In this document: positions 8,062 to 17,056 of the stretch, piece by piece
Numbering within the stretch: the stretch's first letter is position 1
Layout of the letters: each line of letters begins with the position of its first letter
Source of the DNA: Burkholderiaceae bacterium
Lineage (GTDB): Bacteria; Pseudomonadota; Gammaproteobacteria; Burkholderiales; Burkholderiaceae_D
Assembly (NCBI GenBank): GCA_023653025.1
Contig: JAMNXS010000028.1
Coordinates: 1 to 34,674 of the forward strand
Reading direction: 5' to 3'
DNA: 34,674 nt
Made by a program: the position numbers and the translations under genes
The notes under the pieces: generated by a model
Told to the model about the DNA's origin: nothing
The model's database searches: none
What the model saw: the letters and a program-made list of their open reading frames with translations, nothing else

Positions 8062-10764
8062 ATGCCCGAGCGGAACCCCTTGCGACAGCTTGCCTCCGAT
8101 CGTCAGTTCATTCCCTTCGCGTGGGGTGCGGCATGCGCAGCGGCGCTGGCACTGGTCTGGCTGGTCGGACTGAGCCTGCTGGCCGCCGAGCGCAGTGAAT
8201 TGACGGAGCGCGTGCTGCAGCAGCAGGGCGCGAGCGCGCGGCAGCAGGCGCTAGAGGTCGCGGAATTCGTGCAGGGCGCAGACCAGCTGCTGGTATTGCT
8301 GCGCGACGAGGCAGAGCGCGGCGGCGATCCCTTCCGTCTCGAGCGCTTTGCCACCGGCGTGCTGAGGGGAAAAACCTCGCGCGTCCTGATTGCCGACGCC
8401 GACGGACACATCCTGCTCAACAGCCGCCGTGCCCGCAACACGCCTGCCTTGCAGGACTATCCGCCTTTCCTTGCGCATCGCGCGTCCCCCTACCGGGGCT
8501 TCCGCGCGTTCGAGCGCGTGCCCGATCGCGATGCCCGGGGACGTTCCATCATCGGCCTTTCGCGTCGCATCGACCGGCCCGACGGCCGTTTCGCCGGGAT
8601 CGTGGTGATCGAGACCAGTGCGCCGGAGCTGATGGCGGAGGCCCGCCCGCTGCCGGCCGCGGCGATCGCACTGCAGATGGTGGATGGGCAGCAGGCATGG
8701 GCCGCAGGCGACCGGCATGAGCAGCTCGAGCTCGGCGCTGCCAGCCTGAACCTCGTGCCGACTGCGTATGCGGGCCAGCGCATCGAGCCGGGCGACAGTT
8801 TCACCGATGGCATCACGCGCGCACTCGGCTGGTCGATGGTCGATGGCGCGCCGATGGTCGTGGTCGCCAGCGCCGACCTGCAGGCGGCGCTGGCGCAGCA
8901 CGGATATCGGCCCTGGCAGTGGTTCGGCATGCTGTTCGGGAGCAGTCTGCTGTTGCTGCTGGCCGCAGCAGGCGCAGCGCGGTCGCACCTGCGCCGCCAC
9001 GAACGCCATGTGCGCCAGCAACAGGTGCGCGCGGCTTTCCGCCAGGCGGCCGACGGCACGCTCGACGCCATGTTCACGGTGCGGCCCGTACAGGACGGAA
9101 AGGCGGGAATCGTCGATTTCCTGGTCGACGATTGCAACGAACAGGCTGCCCGACGCGTGGGCCTGACGCGCGACCAGATGCTGGGCCGCACGTTCCGCGA
9201 ACTGATGAGCCGGGCCGATAACGAGCGCATTCATGGTTTCATGCTGCGCGTCGTGGCCGAAGGCCTGGTGGAGGACGAGATCGAGATCGCCAGACCGCAG
9301 GAGCCCGGGCCGGGGCGGTTCGCCGGCGGCTGGATCCATCGCCGCGGCCTCAGCACCGACGGCGGACTGGCCATCACGGTGCGCGACATCAGCGAATCGC
9401 GCGAGCAGCAGGCGGCGATGGCGGCGATGGCGGTCACGGACGCGCTGACGGCCCTGCCAAACCGCCGCTGGCTGGTCGAGCACCTGCAGGACGTGATCGC
9501 GCGCGGGCGGCGGCAGGACAAGATGGTGGCCCTGCTGTTCATCGATCTGGACAACTTCAAGGCAGTCAACGACACGATGGGCCACGAGGCCGGCGACGCG
9601 GTGCTGAGGGACATCGGCGCCTGCCTGCGCGCCTCGGTGCGCGGAACCGACACCGTGGTGCGGCTCGGCGGCGACGAGTTCACGGTGCTGGCCGAGTCGC
9701 TCGACAGCCTCGCGGATGCCGAAGCGCGCGCAGAGCGGCTGATCGCCGCGGTGAACCGCCTGAACGCCGCCAAGCCCTGGGGCGCCTTTGCGGTCACCGC
9801 ATCGGTCGGCATTGCCGTCGCGCCGCTGCACACGAGCGACGCGCACGAACTGCTGCAGTTTGCCGACATCGCGATGTACTCCGCCAAGTCGGCCGGCAAG
9901 GCGCAGTTCTGCAGTTTCGCTGCAAGCTTTGCCGAGGAGTTGCAGCGGCGCGTGCAGCTGCAGCAGGATCTCGCGCGCGCCATCGGCACCGAGCAGCTGT
10001 TGCTCCATTTCCAGCCGCGCGTCGATGTCTTCAGCGGCCGGCTGACCGCGCTCGAGGCGCTGGTGCGCTGGCAGCATCCGGTTCACGGCCTGTTGATGCC
10101 GCAGGAATTCATACCGCTGGCCGAGGAGCGCGGCCTGATCGTGGCGCTTGGGGAATGGGTGCTGTGCTTGCTCTGCCGGCAGCTGCGCGCCTGGCAGGAC
10201 GCGGGGCTCGGCGATTGCCGCGTGGCTTTCAACGTATCGGAACTGCAGTTGCGCAGCGATCGATTCCGGCTGCAACTGATCACGCAGCTGGCCCGTCACG
10301 GGCTGCCGGTCTCGCGCGTTGCGCTCGAACTCACCGAGTCGGCGCTGGGCGAAGATGGCAACGTGCTGACTTCCGAGATACAGCATTTGCGCGACCTGAC
10401 GGTCAGCATCGAGATCGACGATTTCGGCACCGGCATGTCGTCGCTGTCGCGGCTGCAGCGGCTGCAGGTCGATGTGCTGAAGATCGACAAGTCGTTCATC
10501 CACGCGCTCGGGCGCGACCAGCGCAGCGATGCGCTGTGCAGCGCGATCCTGTCGCTCGGGCAGTCGCTCGGCATCACGGTCGTCGCCGAGGGCGTCGAAA
10601 CGCCCGTGCAGCTGGAACATTTGCGCCGCCTCGGCTGCCACGAGGTGCAGGGTTACCTGATCTCGCGTCCGCTGCCGGCGGACGAAGTGGAGCCGCTGAT
10701 GCGGCGCCCGACGCTGCTCGAGCCGGTGGAGCCGTCGCTAGTGCGCTTCAGGCGCAGCCCCTGA
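8062..10764 (+). CDS. Membrane PAS-GGDEF-EAL cyclic-di-GMP protein
   Basis: A 900-residue inner-membrane signalling protein. A transmembrane segment at about 17-42 and a second at 287-308 enclose a periplasmic sensor region, probably Cache-like. A PAS-like region follows (about 325-450). The GGDEF domain carries an intact GGDEF at 536-540 and an RGTD inhibitory-site motif five residues before it. The EAL domain has LEALVRW from 664, NVSELQL, ELTESAL, IDDFGTGMSSL and AEGVETPVQ, so the metal and catalytic residues look complete. Both synthesis and hydrolysis of c-di-GMP are possible. TATAAA at 8022-8027 may be a -10 element; the ribosome-binding site is weak. The 3' end overlaps the 3' end of the convergent M81 gene by 27 bases. 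Nearby exopolysaccharide genes are plausible targets. Confidence 0.92.
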   Translation: MPERNPLRQLASDRQFIPFAWGAACAAALALVWLVGLSLLAAERSELTERVLQQQGASARQQALEVAEFVQGADQLLVLLRDEAERGGDPFRLERFATGVLRGKTSRVLIADADGHILLNSRRARNTPALQDYPPFLAHRASPYRGFRAFERVPDRDARGRSIIGLSRRIDRPDGRFAGIVVIETSAPELMAEARPLPAAAIALQMVDGQQAWAAGDRHEQLELGAASLNLVPTAYAGQRIEPGDSFTDGITRALGWSMVDGAPMVVVASADLQAALAQHGYRPWQWFGMLFGSSLLLLLAAAGAARSHLRRHERHVRQQQVRAAFRQAADGTLDAMFTVRPVQDGKAGIVDFLVDDCNEQAARRVGLTRDQMLGRTFRELMSRADNERIHGFMLRVVAEGLVEDEIEIARPQEPGPGRFAGGWIHRRGLSTDGGLAITVRDISESREQQAAMAAMAVTDALTALPNRRWLVEHLQDVIARGRRQDKMVALLFIDLDNFKAVNDTMGHEAGDAVLRDIGACLRASVRGTDTVVRLGGDEFTVLAESLDSLADAEARAERLIAAVNRLNAAKPWGAFAVTASVGIAVAPLHTSDAHELLQFADIAMYSAKSAGKAQFCSFAASFAEELQRRVQLQQDLARAIGTEQLLLHFQPRVDVFSGRLTALEALVRWQHPVHGLLMPQEFIPLAEERGLIVALGEWVLCLLCRQLRAWQDAGLGDCRVAFNVSELQLRSDRFRLQLITQLARHGLPVSRVALELTESALGEDGNVLTSEIQHLRDLTVSIEIDDFGTGMSSLSRLQRLQVDVLKIDKSFIHALGRDQRSDALCSAILSLGQSLGITVVAEGVETPVQLEHLRRLGCHEVQGYLISRPLPADEVEPLMRRPTLLEPVEPSLVRFRRSP

Positions 10765-12234
10765 GTCCAGCGGATACACGGGCCGGCGCAGCCGCCTGAA
10801 ATCGAAATACGCATAGTTCGAGCTGGTCGGGCCGCCCCGGTCCGAGTCGCATTCGACCAGCCCGCGAGCCAGCGCGCCGAACACGGGCCGGCAGTACATG
10901 CGCGACTTCAGCAGCAGGAAGCGCTGCGCCGCTGGTTCCAGCCCGACGCAGCGGAACACGCCGATGTCATAGGGCTCCATCCGCTTCTCGGTAATCACCA
11001 GATGCGCCGCGCCGATGTCGAGCAGCACGCTGCGGCCCATGTCGGCCTGCGCGCCGGTGTAGATCGGGCCGCTGACGGTGAAGCGCCCGTCGCTGTGTGC
11101 GCGCACGGTGCCCGCCACCAGCATCGGCTGACGCGTGTCCGTTGCGTGGATCCGGAAGCGGTTGCCGAGATCGACCTCGACATGCGCGCCATCGCGCGCG
11201 TCCCACAGTTGCGCGACCGCTTGCGGATCGCAGATCGGGCCGGCGGCGATGCCGGTCAGGCCGGCCTCCAGCGCCGCAGCCAGCACGTCCATCGTGTCGC
11301 AGGTGCCGCCGGACATCACGTTATCGCTGTGGTCGAGCAGCAGCACCGGGCCTTGGCCCGGCAGCGCGGCCAGCGCGCGCGCGCGCTCGAGCGAAGCCGC
11401 CAGCGGCTCGCTGCGCCAGACGAAGCCTTCGCGCTCGCGCCAGAGCTGCGCGGCCAGCTCATCGGCCAGCCGGTCGGCCAGCGCCGCATCATCGTCGGTG
11501 ACCACAATCACCGACATCCCCGCATCGTTGAAATCGGCGAGCGAGAAGCCGGCCATCACCGTGACGGCCTGCACGCCGGGCTGCGACTCCATCGCGCGCG
11601 CGGCCTGCACCGCGCGCTGCATCGCGCCTTCGTTCGTGTTGCTGCACAGCGTATGCGACAGCAGCGGCAGCTGGCGCCAGCGCATTACGGGACGCGCCTT
11701 GCCGTCGAGCCAGTCCAGCAGCAGCCGGCCGGCATGTTCGCCGGTCTCGGCCATGTCGATGTGCGGATAGGTCTTGAAGCCGACGACGAGATCGGCATGC
11801 TCGACCATGGCCGGCGTCACGTTGCCGTGCAGGTCGAGCGCGACGGCGATCGGTACGTTGGGCGCACGCGCGCGCAGGCGTCGCAGCAGTTCGCCCTCGC
11901 CGTCAGGTACCTGCGCGGCCACCATCGCGCCGTGCAGGTCGAGCAGGACCGCATCGATGTCGGAAGCGAGCGCGTCGACGATGCAGCCGACCAGGTGTTC
12001 GTAGGCGGCCGCATCGACGGTGCCGCCGGGATTGGCGGTCGCCGACACCGGCGTGACCAGCGTGCTGCCCGGCCGCGCCTCGAGCAGCCGGATGAACGCG
12101 CCCATCGCGGTGCGCGCCGCGCGCTCGCCGGCGAGTGCGTCAGCGCCGTAGCGCGGCTCGAAATCGGCCAGCGTCGTGCACAGCGGCGAGAAGGTATTGG
12201 TCTCATGGTTGAGCCGCGCGACCAGGAATTTCAT
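10738..12234 (-). CDS. M81 family metallopeptidase (MlrC-like)
   Basis: A 498-residue protein of the MlrC/M81 family, named for the last enzyme of microcystin breakdown, although most members have unknown natural substrates. The N-terminal RLNHETNTFSP (residues 7-17) is the family signature. LLDLHGAM (about 97-104) and LDLHGNV (about 133-139) are conserved family segments that include likely metal ligands, and DHSDNVMSGGTCDT occurs later. There is no signal peptide, so it acts in the cytoplasm. The ATG overlaps the stop of the acyl-CoA ligase gene upstream (ATGA), marking it as the last gene of the transporter operon. An amide- or peptide-like imported substrate is suggested by the neighbours. 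Its 3' end runs 27 bases into the convergent GGDEF-EAL gene, and no terminator is visible there. Confidence 0.88.
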   Translation of the reverse strand: MKFLVARLNHETNTFSPLCTTLADFEPRYGADALAGERAARTAMGAFIRLLEARPGSTLVTPVSATANPGGTVDAAAYEHLVGCIVDALASDIDAVLLDLHGAMVAAQVPDGEGELLRRLRARAPNVPIAVALDLHGNVTPAMVEHADLVVGFKTYPHIDMAETGEHAGRLLLDWLDGKARPVMRWRQLPLLSHTLCSNTNEGAMQRAVQAARAMESQPGVQAVTVMAGFSLADFNDAGMSVIVVTDDDAALADRLADELAAQLWREREGFVWRSEPLAASLERARALAALPGQGPVLLLDHSDNVMSGGTCDTMDVLAAALEAGLTGIAAGPICDPQAVAQLWDARDGAHVEVDLGNRFRIHATDTRQPMLVAGTVRAHSDGRFTVSGPIYTGAQADMGRSVLLDIGAAHLVITEKRMEPYDIGVFRCVGLEPAAQRFLLLKSRMYCRPVFGALARGLVECDSDRGGPTSSNYAYFDFRRLRRPVYPLDSGAAPEAH

Positions 12235-13793
12235 CGCAGTGCGCGCTTGAGCAGCTTGCCGTTGGCGTTGCGCGGCAGCGGCGCATCGACGAACACGACC
12301 TGTTCCGGCACCTTGTAGTCGGCCAGCCGCGCCGCGCAGTGCGCGCGCACCGCAGCGGCGTCGAGTGAGGCGGCTGGAGCGTACAGGTAGGCATGCACGC
12401 GCTCGCCGAGCACCTCGCACGGGTGCCCGACCACGGCCGCCTCGACCACGCCGGGCAGCGCCATCAGCGCGTTCTCGACCTCGACCGAATAGATCTTGAA
12501 GCCGCCGCGGTTGATCATGTCCTTGATGCGATCGAAGATGCGCACCAGTCCGCGCGCATCGACCGCGCCCAGGTCGCCCGAGCGCCAGCGGCCGTCGACG
12601 AAGCCTTTGGCGGTGGCGTCGGGATTGTCCCAGTAGCCGGGCACGACCATCGGCCCGCCGATCAGCAACTCGCCGCTGTCCCCCGCAGCGACGGGGTGGC
12701 CGCCCTCGTCGACGACACGGATATCGGCGCAGGGCGCGGCGATGCCGACGCTGTCGTTGTGGATGGCCGACAGGCCGAGCGGCATGATGGTGGCCGGCGA
12801 TGCAGTCTCTGTCGATCCGTAGCAATTGACCAGCGTCAGCCCCGGCACGGCCTCGGCCAGTGTCTGCACGGTCGGCACCGGCATCGGCGCGCCGCCGAAG
12901 CCGCCGACCCGCCATGCGCCGAGGTCGAGCGTCCTGAAGGCCGGCTGCAGCAGGCACAGCTGGTACATCGCCGGCACCATCAGCGAGTAACTGATGCGCT
13001 CGCGCGCGGCCAATTCGACAAAGGAGGGCGCCTTGAACTCGGGGACGATGACCAGCGTGCCGCCGACATGGACGATGGCCGCGATCAGCGCGACCAGCCC
13101 CGTCACGTGGCTGGCCGGCACGGCCAGCGCCGCGCGGTCATGGGCGGTCAGCTTGAACGCGACCTCATAGTGAATGACCGAATGCGCGATATTGAAGTGC
13201 GTGAGCATCGCGCCCTTGGGATGGCCGGTGGTGCCGGACGTGTAGAGGATGCACGCGCAGTCGTCCTCGGAGACGGTGGCAGGCGTGGCCGACACTGCCG
13301 AATCGGCGCGGGCCAGCTCGCCCAGCGGCAGCCGCCACGACAGGCAGGGCGCCGCGTCGGCCTGCGGAATCCGGTCGGCCAGCGCGTCGTCGAACACGAT
13401 GCCGGTCGCGCCGCACTGGTTGACGATGAAGGCCAGCCCCGGCGCCTGCTCGCGGGTGCCGACTGGCACCGCGATCGCGCCCAGCTGTTGCAGGGCGAAC
13501 AGCACGAACACGAACTCCGGCCGGTTGCTGATGAACATCACCACGCGCTGCCCGCGGCGCAGGCCCCGGTCCGCCAGCACGCGCGCGATGCGCTCGGTTT
13601 CGGCGGCGGCCTGCGCATAGGTCCAGCGCTGTCCGTCGCAGCTGATGGCCTCGCGATGCGGACCGGCCGCTACCGCGCGCGTGAACATCGCATGCATCGA
13701 CGGCGGCCGCTCGGCAAAGCAGCGCAGCGTGCGTCCGTAGTGCTGCTCGGTGCGCAGGGCCGGCAGCGCGACGTGGTCATCCCAGCGGATCAT
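12231..13793 (-). CDS. AMP-forming acyl-CoA synthetase / ligase
   Basis: A 520-residue member of the ANL superfamily that should activate a carboxylic acid with ATP and join it to CoA. The phosphate loop YTSGTTGHPKG lies at about 184-194, the A5 motif appears as NCYGSTETASP, the A7/A8 hinge as SGDLGAVDARGLVRIFDRIKD, and the acyl-adenylation lysine is in NANGKLL (Lys513). All core motifs are intact and the length is normal. The start at 13793 is chosen because its ATG overlaps the stop of the LivF-like gene. The substrate acid is not predictable from sequence. Its position between the transporter ATPase and the M81 gene suggests that the imported compound, or a product from it, is CoA-activated; this is inference. 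Confidence 0.9.
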   Translation of the reverse strand: MIRWDDHVALPALRTEQHYGRTLRCFAERPPSMHAMFTRAVAAGPHREAISCDGQRWTYAQAAAETERIARVLADRGLRRGQRVVMFISNRPEFVFVLFALQQLGAIAVPVGTREQAPGLAFIVNQCGATGIVFDDALADRIPQADAAPCLSWRLPLGELARADSAVSATPATVSEDDCACILYTSGTTGHPKGAMLTHFNIAHSVIHYEVAFKLTAHDRAALAVPASHVTGLVALIAAIVHVGGTLVIVPEFKAPSFVELAARERISYSLMVPAMYQLCLLQPAFRTLDLGAWRVGGFGGAPMPVPTVQTLAEAVPGLTLVNCYGSTETASPATIMPLGLSAIHNDSVGIAAPCADIRVVDEGGHPVAAGDSGELLIGGPMVVPGYWDNPDATAKGFVDGRWRSGDLGAVDARGLVRIFDRIKDMINRGGFKIYSVEVENALMALPGVVEAAVVGHPCEVLGERVHAYLYAPAASLDAAAVRAHCAARLADYKVPEQVVFVDAPLPRNANGKLLKRALR

Positions 13794-14431
13794 CCGAGGT
13801 TTTCGCCGCGTTCGATCACGATCTCGGCATCGAGCAGGTTGCGGGAATGGTTGAGGTCGGACTGGGCGATCAGCACCGACAGTTCGCCGCCGCGCAGGCC
13901 AGCGATCACCTCGGCCAGCCGCGCCGACAGGGCCGGCGCGACGCCCTCGAAGGGCTCGTCGAGCAGCAGCAGCTTCGTTCCCACCGCAAGCGCGCGCGCC
14001 AGCGCCACCAGCTTCTGCTGGCCGCCGGAGAGCAGCAGCGCGCGCCGCTCGCGCATGTCCTTGAGTTCGGGCAGCACGCCATAGACGAAGTCCAGCCGAT
14101 CGGTACAGCGCTTGCTGCCGGTGGCCCACAATGGGACCAGAATGTTTTCCTCGACCGACAGTTCGGGCACCAGGCCGCGGTCCTCCGGCATGTAGCCGAT
14201 GCCGAGCGGCGCGCGCAGATGCGGCGGCAGGCGGTCGAGTGCATGGCCGTCGAAGCTGACCGAGCCGCCCGCCAGCGGCAGGTGGCCCATGATGGTGCGC
14301 AGCGTGGTGGTCTTGCCTGCGCCGTTGCGGCCGACCAGCCCGACCATCTTGCCCTGGCCGACTTCCAGCGACAGGCCACGCAGCACCGGCGCCGACTGTA
14401 TCGCGACTTCGATTGCGCGGACCTCAAGCAT
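13790..14431 (-). CDS. LivF-like ABC transporter ATPase
   Basis: A 213-residue ATPase of the branched-chain amino acid type (HAAT) ABC importer. Walker A is GRNGAGKTT at 34-42, the signature is LSGGQQKLVALARAL, and Walker B is LLLLDEPFEGVAP. The H-loop region reads IAQSD, in line with LivF proteins, in which the usual histidine is often replaced. The frame is open 24 codons further upstream, but the start at 14431 matches the conserved MLEVRAIEV beginning and overlaps the end of the LivG-like gene by eight bases. At 213 residues it is slightly shorter than typical LivF (about 233). It works with the LivG-like subunit at the cytoplasmic face of the permease. Confidence 0.9.
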   Translation of the reverse strand: MLEVRAIEVAIQSAPVLRGLSLEVGQGKMVGLVGRNGAGKTTTLRTIMGHLPLAGGSVSFDGHALDRLPPHLRAPLGIGYMPEDRGLVPELSVEENILVPLWATGSKRCTDRLDFVYGVLPELKDMRERRALLLSGGQQKLVALARALAVGTKLLLLDEPFEGVAPALSARLAEVIAGLRGGELSVLIAQSDLNHSRNLLDAEIVIERGENLG

Positions 14432-15197
14432 GCGGCGCTCCCTGTGTCTTGCGGCCGGTGACATGGCGCTGCACGTCGGCGTCGGACAGAACTTCTTCGA
14501 CATGGCCGTCGGCGATGATGCGGCCGCTGTAGAAGGCGACGACGCGCTGGGCGTAGCGGGCCACGATGTCCATGTCGTGCTCGACGAACAGCACGGTGGC
14601 GGCTTCGTGCGACAGCGCGCGCATGACGGTTTCCATCAGCGGGAATTTTTCGTCGGCGGCCACGCCCGAGGTTGGCTCGTCGAGCAGCAGCACCTTCGGA
14701 TGGCGGGTCAGGGCCATCGCGATGTCGAGCAGCTTGCGCAGGCCGCCGGGCAGTTCGCCGACGCGCCGCCGCGCGTGGGCGGCCAGCTCGAAGCGCTCGA
14801 GCAGCGCCTCTGCGCGCTCTTGCGCGGCGCGGCTGCCGGCCGGCCGCCACGGCGATTGTTCGCCCGATTGCGCCGCGATCGCCACCAGCAGGTTATCGGT
14901 GACGGACAAATCCTTGAACAATTGCGGCACCTGGAAAGAGCGCGCAATGCCCATCCGCGCGATGGCGCGCGGCGGCAGCCCGAGGATACTGTCGCCGTGC
15001 AGCAGGATCTGGCCGGCATCAGGCCGGATGTAGCCGGTCAGCATGTTGACGAAGGTGGTCTTGCCGGCGCCGTTGCTGCCGATCAGGCTGACGCGCTGGC
15101 CGGCCGGCACGTTGAGGTCGATGTCGGCCGCCGCGACCACGGCGCCGAAGCGCTTTTGCACGCCGACCGCGCTGATGGCGAGTTCGTAGTGCGTCAT
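14424..15197 (-). CDS. LivG-like ABC transporter ATPase
   Basis: A 257-residue ATPase of the HAAT-type importer. Walker A is GSNGAGKTT at 40-48. The Q-loop region includes ARSFQVPQLF. The signature motif is LPGGLRKLLDIAMAL, with Pro and Leu where LSGGQ is usual; a relaxed signature is common in LivG. Walker B is VLLLDEPTSGV and the H-loop is FVEHDMD. The ATG at 15197 overlaps the stop of the LivM-like permease gene (ATGA), so the permease and ATPase are probably made in a fixed ratio. The length is normal for the family. It should pair with the LivF-like protein. Confidence 0.91.
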   Translation of the reverse strand: MTHYELAISAVGVQKRFGAVVAAADIDLNVPAGQRVSLIGSNGAGKTTFVNMLTGYIRPDAGQILLHGDSILGLPPRAIARMGIARSFQVPQLFKDLSVTDNLLVAIAAQSGEQSPWRPAGSRAAQERAEALLERFELAAHARRRVGELPGGLRKLLDIAMALTRHPKVLLLDEPTSGVAADEKFPLMETVMRALSHEAATVLFVEHDMDIVARYAQRVVAFYSGRIIADGHVEEVLSDADVQRHVTGRKTQGAPHA

Positions 15198-16144
15198 GCG
15201 TGCGCTCCACGCTGGCGGCGCGCCAGCCACAGCGAGCCGATACCGCCGGGCAGGAAGCGGATCACCGCCAGCAGGAACATGCCGAGCGCCAGCTGCCAGC
15301 TGTTCGGGAACCAGGCGCTGGAAAACGAGCGCACCATTTCCAGTGCGGCCGAAGCCACGAAGGCGGCCAGCACGCTGTGGTGGCCGGCAAGGATGGCGAC
15401 GAAGACGAAGTCGCCCGAGCGCGTCCAGTAGCTGAATTCCGGCTCGACATGGCCGAGCGCCATCACGGCCAGCGCGCCACCCATGCCGCCGATGAACGCG
15501 GCGACGATGAAATGGCTGGCGATCAGCGCTTGTACCGAGCTGCCGAGGTACTCGACGCGGATCTCGTTGTCGCGCGCAGCCAGCGCGACCAGCCCGCGCG
15601 CCGAGTCGAAATAGATGCGCATTGCGATGCCGACCGCGGCCGACAGCACGACCGTCACCGCATAGCCGGCATAGCCGCTGTCGCCCGCCGGCAGGCCGAA
15701 CAGGGTGGGGCGACCCATGTTGAAGCCGTCCGAGCCGCCGAAGGACTGCGACTTCAGCAGCAGCCCGTAGAGCACCATCGACAGCGCCAGCGACAGCATC
15801 GCGAAGAAGATACCGCGGTAGCGCGCGATCAGCCACGCAAACGGCGCGGCGATGGCGGCGGCGACCGCGCCGCCCAGCAGCGCCAGCAGCAGCGCGTCGC
15901 TGATGCCGAGACGGCCGAAGGCGAGCGCCGCCGTGTAGCCGCCGGCGGCGAACACGAGACCCTGGCCGAAGGAGACCACGCCGCAGCGCATCAGCAGCAC
16001 GATGCCGAGCGAGACGAGGCCCTGGGCGGCGGCCATGGTGACGAGGAAGGCCAGCCAGCGTGGCATGGCCAGGCCTGCGGCCAGCAGCAGGCCGGCGGCC
16101 AGCAGGCCGGCGAGCGCGGTGCGCAGGGGGGAATGGGCATTCAT
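15194..16144 (-). CDS. LivM-like ABC transporter permease
   Basis: A 316-residue, highly hydrophobic permease with about nine or ten predicted membrane segments, starting with a hydrophobic stretch at about 11-45. The conserved permease region LALAARDNEIRVEYLGSSVQ lies in the cytoplasmic loop that contacts the ATPases. The start at 16144 is chosen because the ATG shares one base with the LivH stop (TGATG) and begins MNAHSPLRTAL. A longer open frame upstream overlaps the LivH gene and has no membrane-protein character. The C-terminus is basic (LARRQRGAHA). It should form a heterodimer with the LivH-like protein in the inner membrane. Confidence 0.88.
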   Translation of the reverse strand: MNAHSPLRTALAGLLAAGLLLAAGLAMPRWLAFLVTMAAAQGLVSLGIVLLMRCGVVSFGQGLVFAAGGYTAALAFGRLGISDALLLALLGGAVAAAIAAPFAWLIARYRGIFFAMLSLALSMVLYGLLLKSQSFGGSDGFNMGRPTLFGLPAGDSGYAGYAVTVVLSAAVGIAMRIYFDSARGLVALAARDNEIRVEYLGSSVQALIASHFIVAAFIGGMGGALAVMALGHVEPEFSYWTRSGDFVFVAILAGHHSVLAAFVASAALEMVRSFSSAWFPNSWQLALGMFLLAVIRFLPGGIGSLWLARRQRGAHA

Positions 16145-17040
16145 CAGATCTTCCTTGCCTGCACGCGCTGGAACAGCCCTTCGGGGCGGAACATCAGCAC
16201 GATGGCCATCACGCCATAGATGGAAAACAGCTCGGCTTCCGGCATCAGGTGCACGGCGGCCGAGCGCGCCAGGCCGACAATCAGCGCGCCGATCGCCGCG
16301 CCCGGTATGCTGCCGAGCCCGCCGATGATGACGACGGCGAACGAGACGATGATCACGCCCACCGACACGCCGGGCTGTACCGAGATCATCGGCGCGGTCA
16401 GCGCGCCGCCCAGCGCGGCCAGGAAAATCCCGGTGCCGAAGGCGAGCGTGTAGATGCGCGATACGTTCACGCCCATGCTGGCGGCGACCTCCTCGCTGTG
16501 GATGACGGCCAGCACGATCTTGCCGGTGCGGGTGCGGGTCAGCCCCCACCAGACCGCGGTGCCGACAACCAGCGCAACGGCCACCAGCGCAAAGTCATAG
16601 CCGACATAGGACAGTTCGCCAAAATCGACGGTGCCGAACAGCATGTAGGGCTCGGACACGTAGAGCGGGTTCACGCCCCAGATCAGCTTGGTGACGTCCT
16701 CCAGGATCAGGAACAGTGCAAAGGTGACCAGCACCAGCAGCACCTCGTCGCGGCCATAGAAAGTGCGCAGCAGGCCGCGCTCGCACAGCGGCGCGACCAG
16801 CGCGGCCACCGCCACCGCCGCCAGCAGCATCGCGACCACCGACAGCGCCGGCGCGAACTGCAGGCTGGCGAACCAGCCGACCAGCGTCGCGGCCGCATAC
16901 GCTCCGAGCGCGTAGAAGCTGCCGTGCGCGACATTGAGGATCTTGAGCACGCCGAACACCAGCGTCAGCCCGAGCGCGACGATGAACAGCCATGACGCGT
17001 AGGTCAGGCCGTCGATCAGGATGGTGGCCGTCAGCATCAT
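16144..17040 (-). CDS. LivH-like ABC transporter permease
   Basis: A 298-residue inner-membrane permease of the HAAT family. The N-terminal region GLTLVFGVLKILNVAHGSFYALGAYAA (quoted in part: GLTLVFGVLKILNVAHG) is a clear LivH signature. The cytoplasmic loop contains HSEEVAASMGVNVSRIYTLA, close to the usual EAA-like contact site. The later GGLGSIPGAAIGALIVG is also typical. Two adjacent ATG codons at 17040 and 17037 could start it. It lies 16 bases downstream of the binding-protein gene and shares one base with livM. The family transports branched-chain amino acids, amides, urea or aromatic acids, so the substrate cannot be named here. Confidence 0.9.
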   Translation of the reverse strand: MMLTATILIDGLTYASWLFIVALGLTLVFGVLKILNVAHGSFYALGAYAAATLVGWFASLQFAPALSVVAMLLAAVAVAALVAPLCERGLLRTFYGRDEVLLVLVTFALFLILEDVTKLIWGVNPLYVSEPYMLFGTVDFGELSYVGYDFALVAVALVVGTAVWWGLTRTRTGKIVLAVIHSEEVAASMGVNVSRIYTLAFGTGIFLAALGGALTAPMISVQPGVSVGVIIVSFAVVIIGGLGSIPGAAIGALIVGLARSAAVHLMPEAELFSIYGVMAIVLMFRPEGLFQRVQARKI

Positions 17041-17056
17041 GGCAGTCTGCGCAGCG

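Noticed and set aside
8251-10641. A 796-codon open frame on the minus strand
   Set aside because: Antisense to the GGDEF-EAL gene, with biased composition and no domain motifs.
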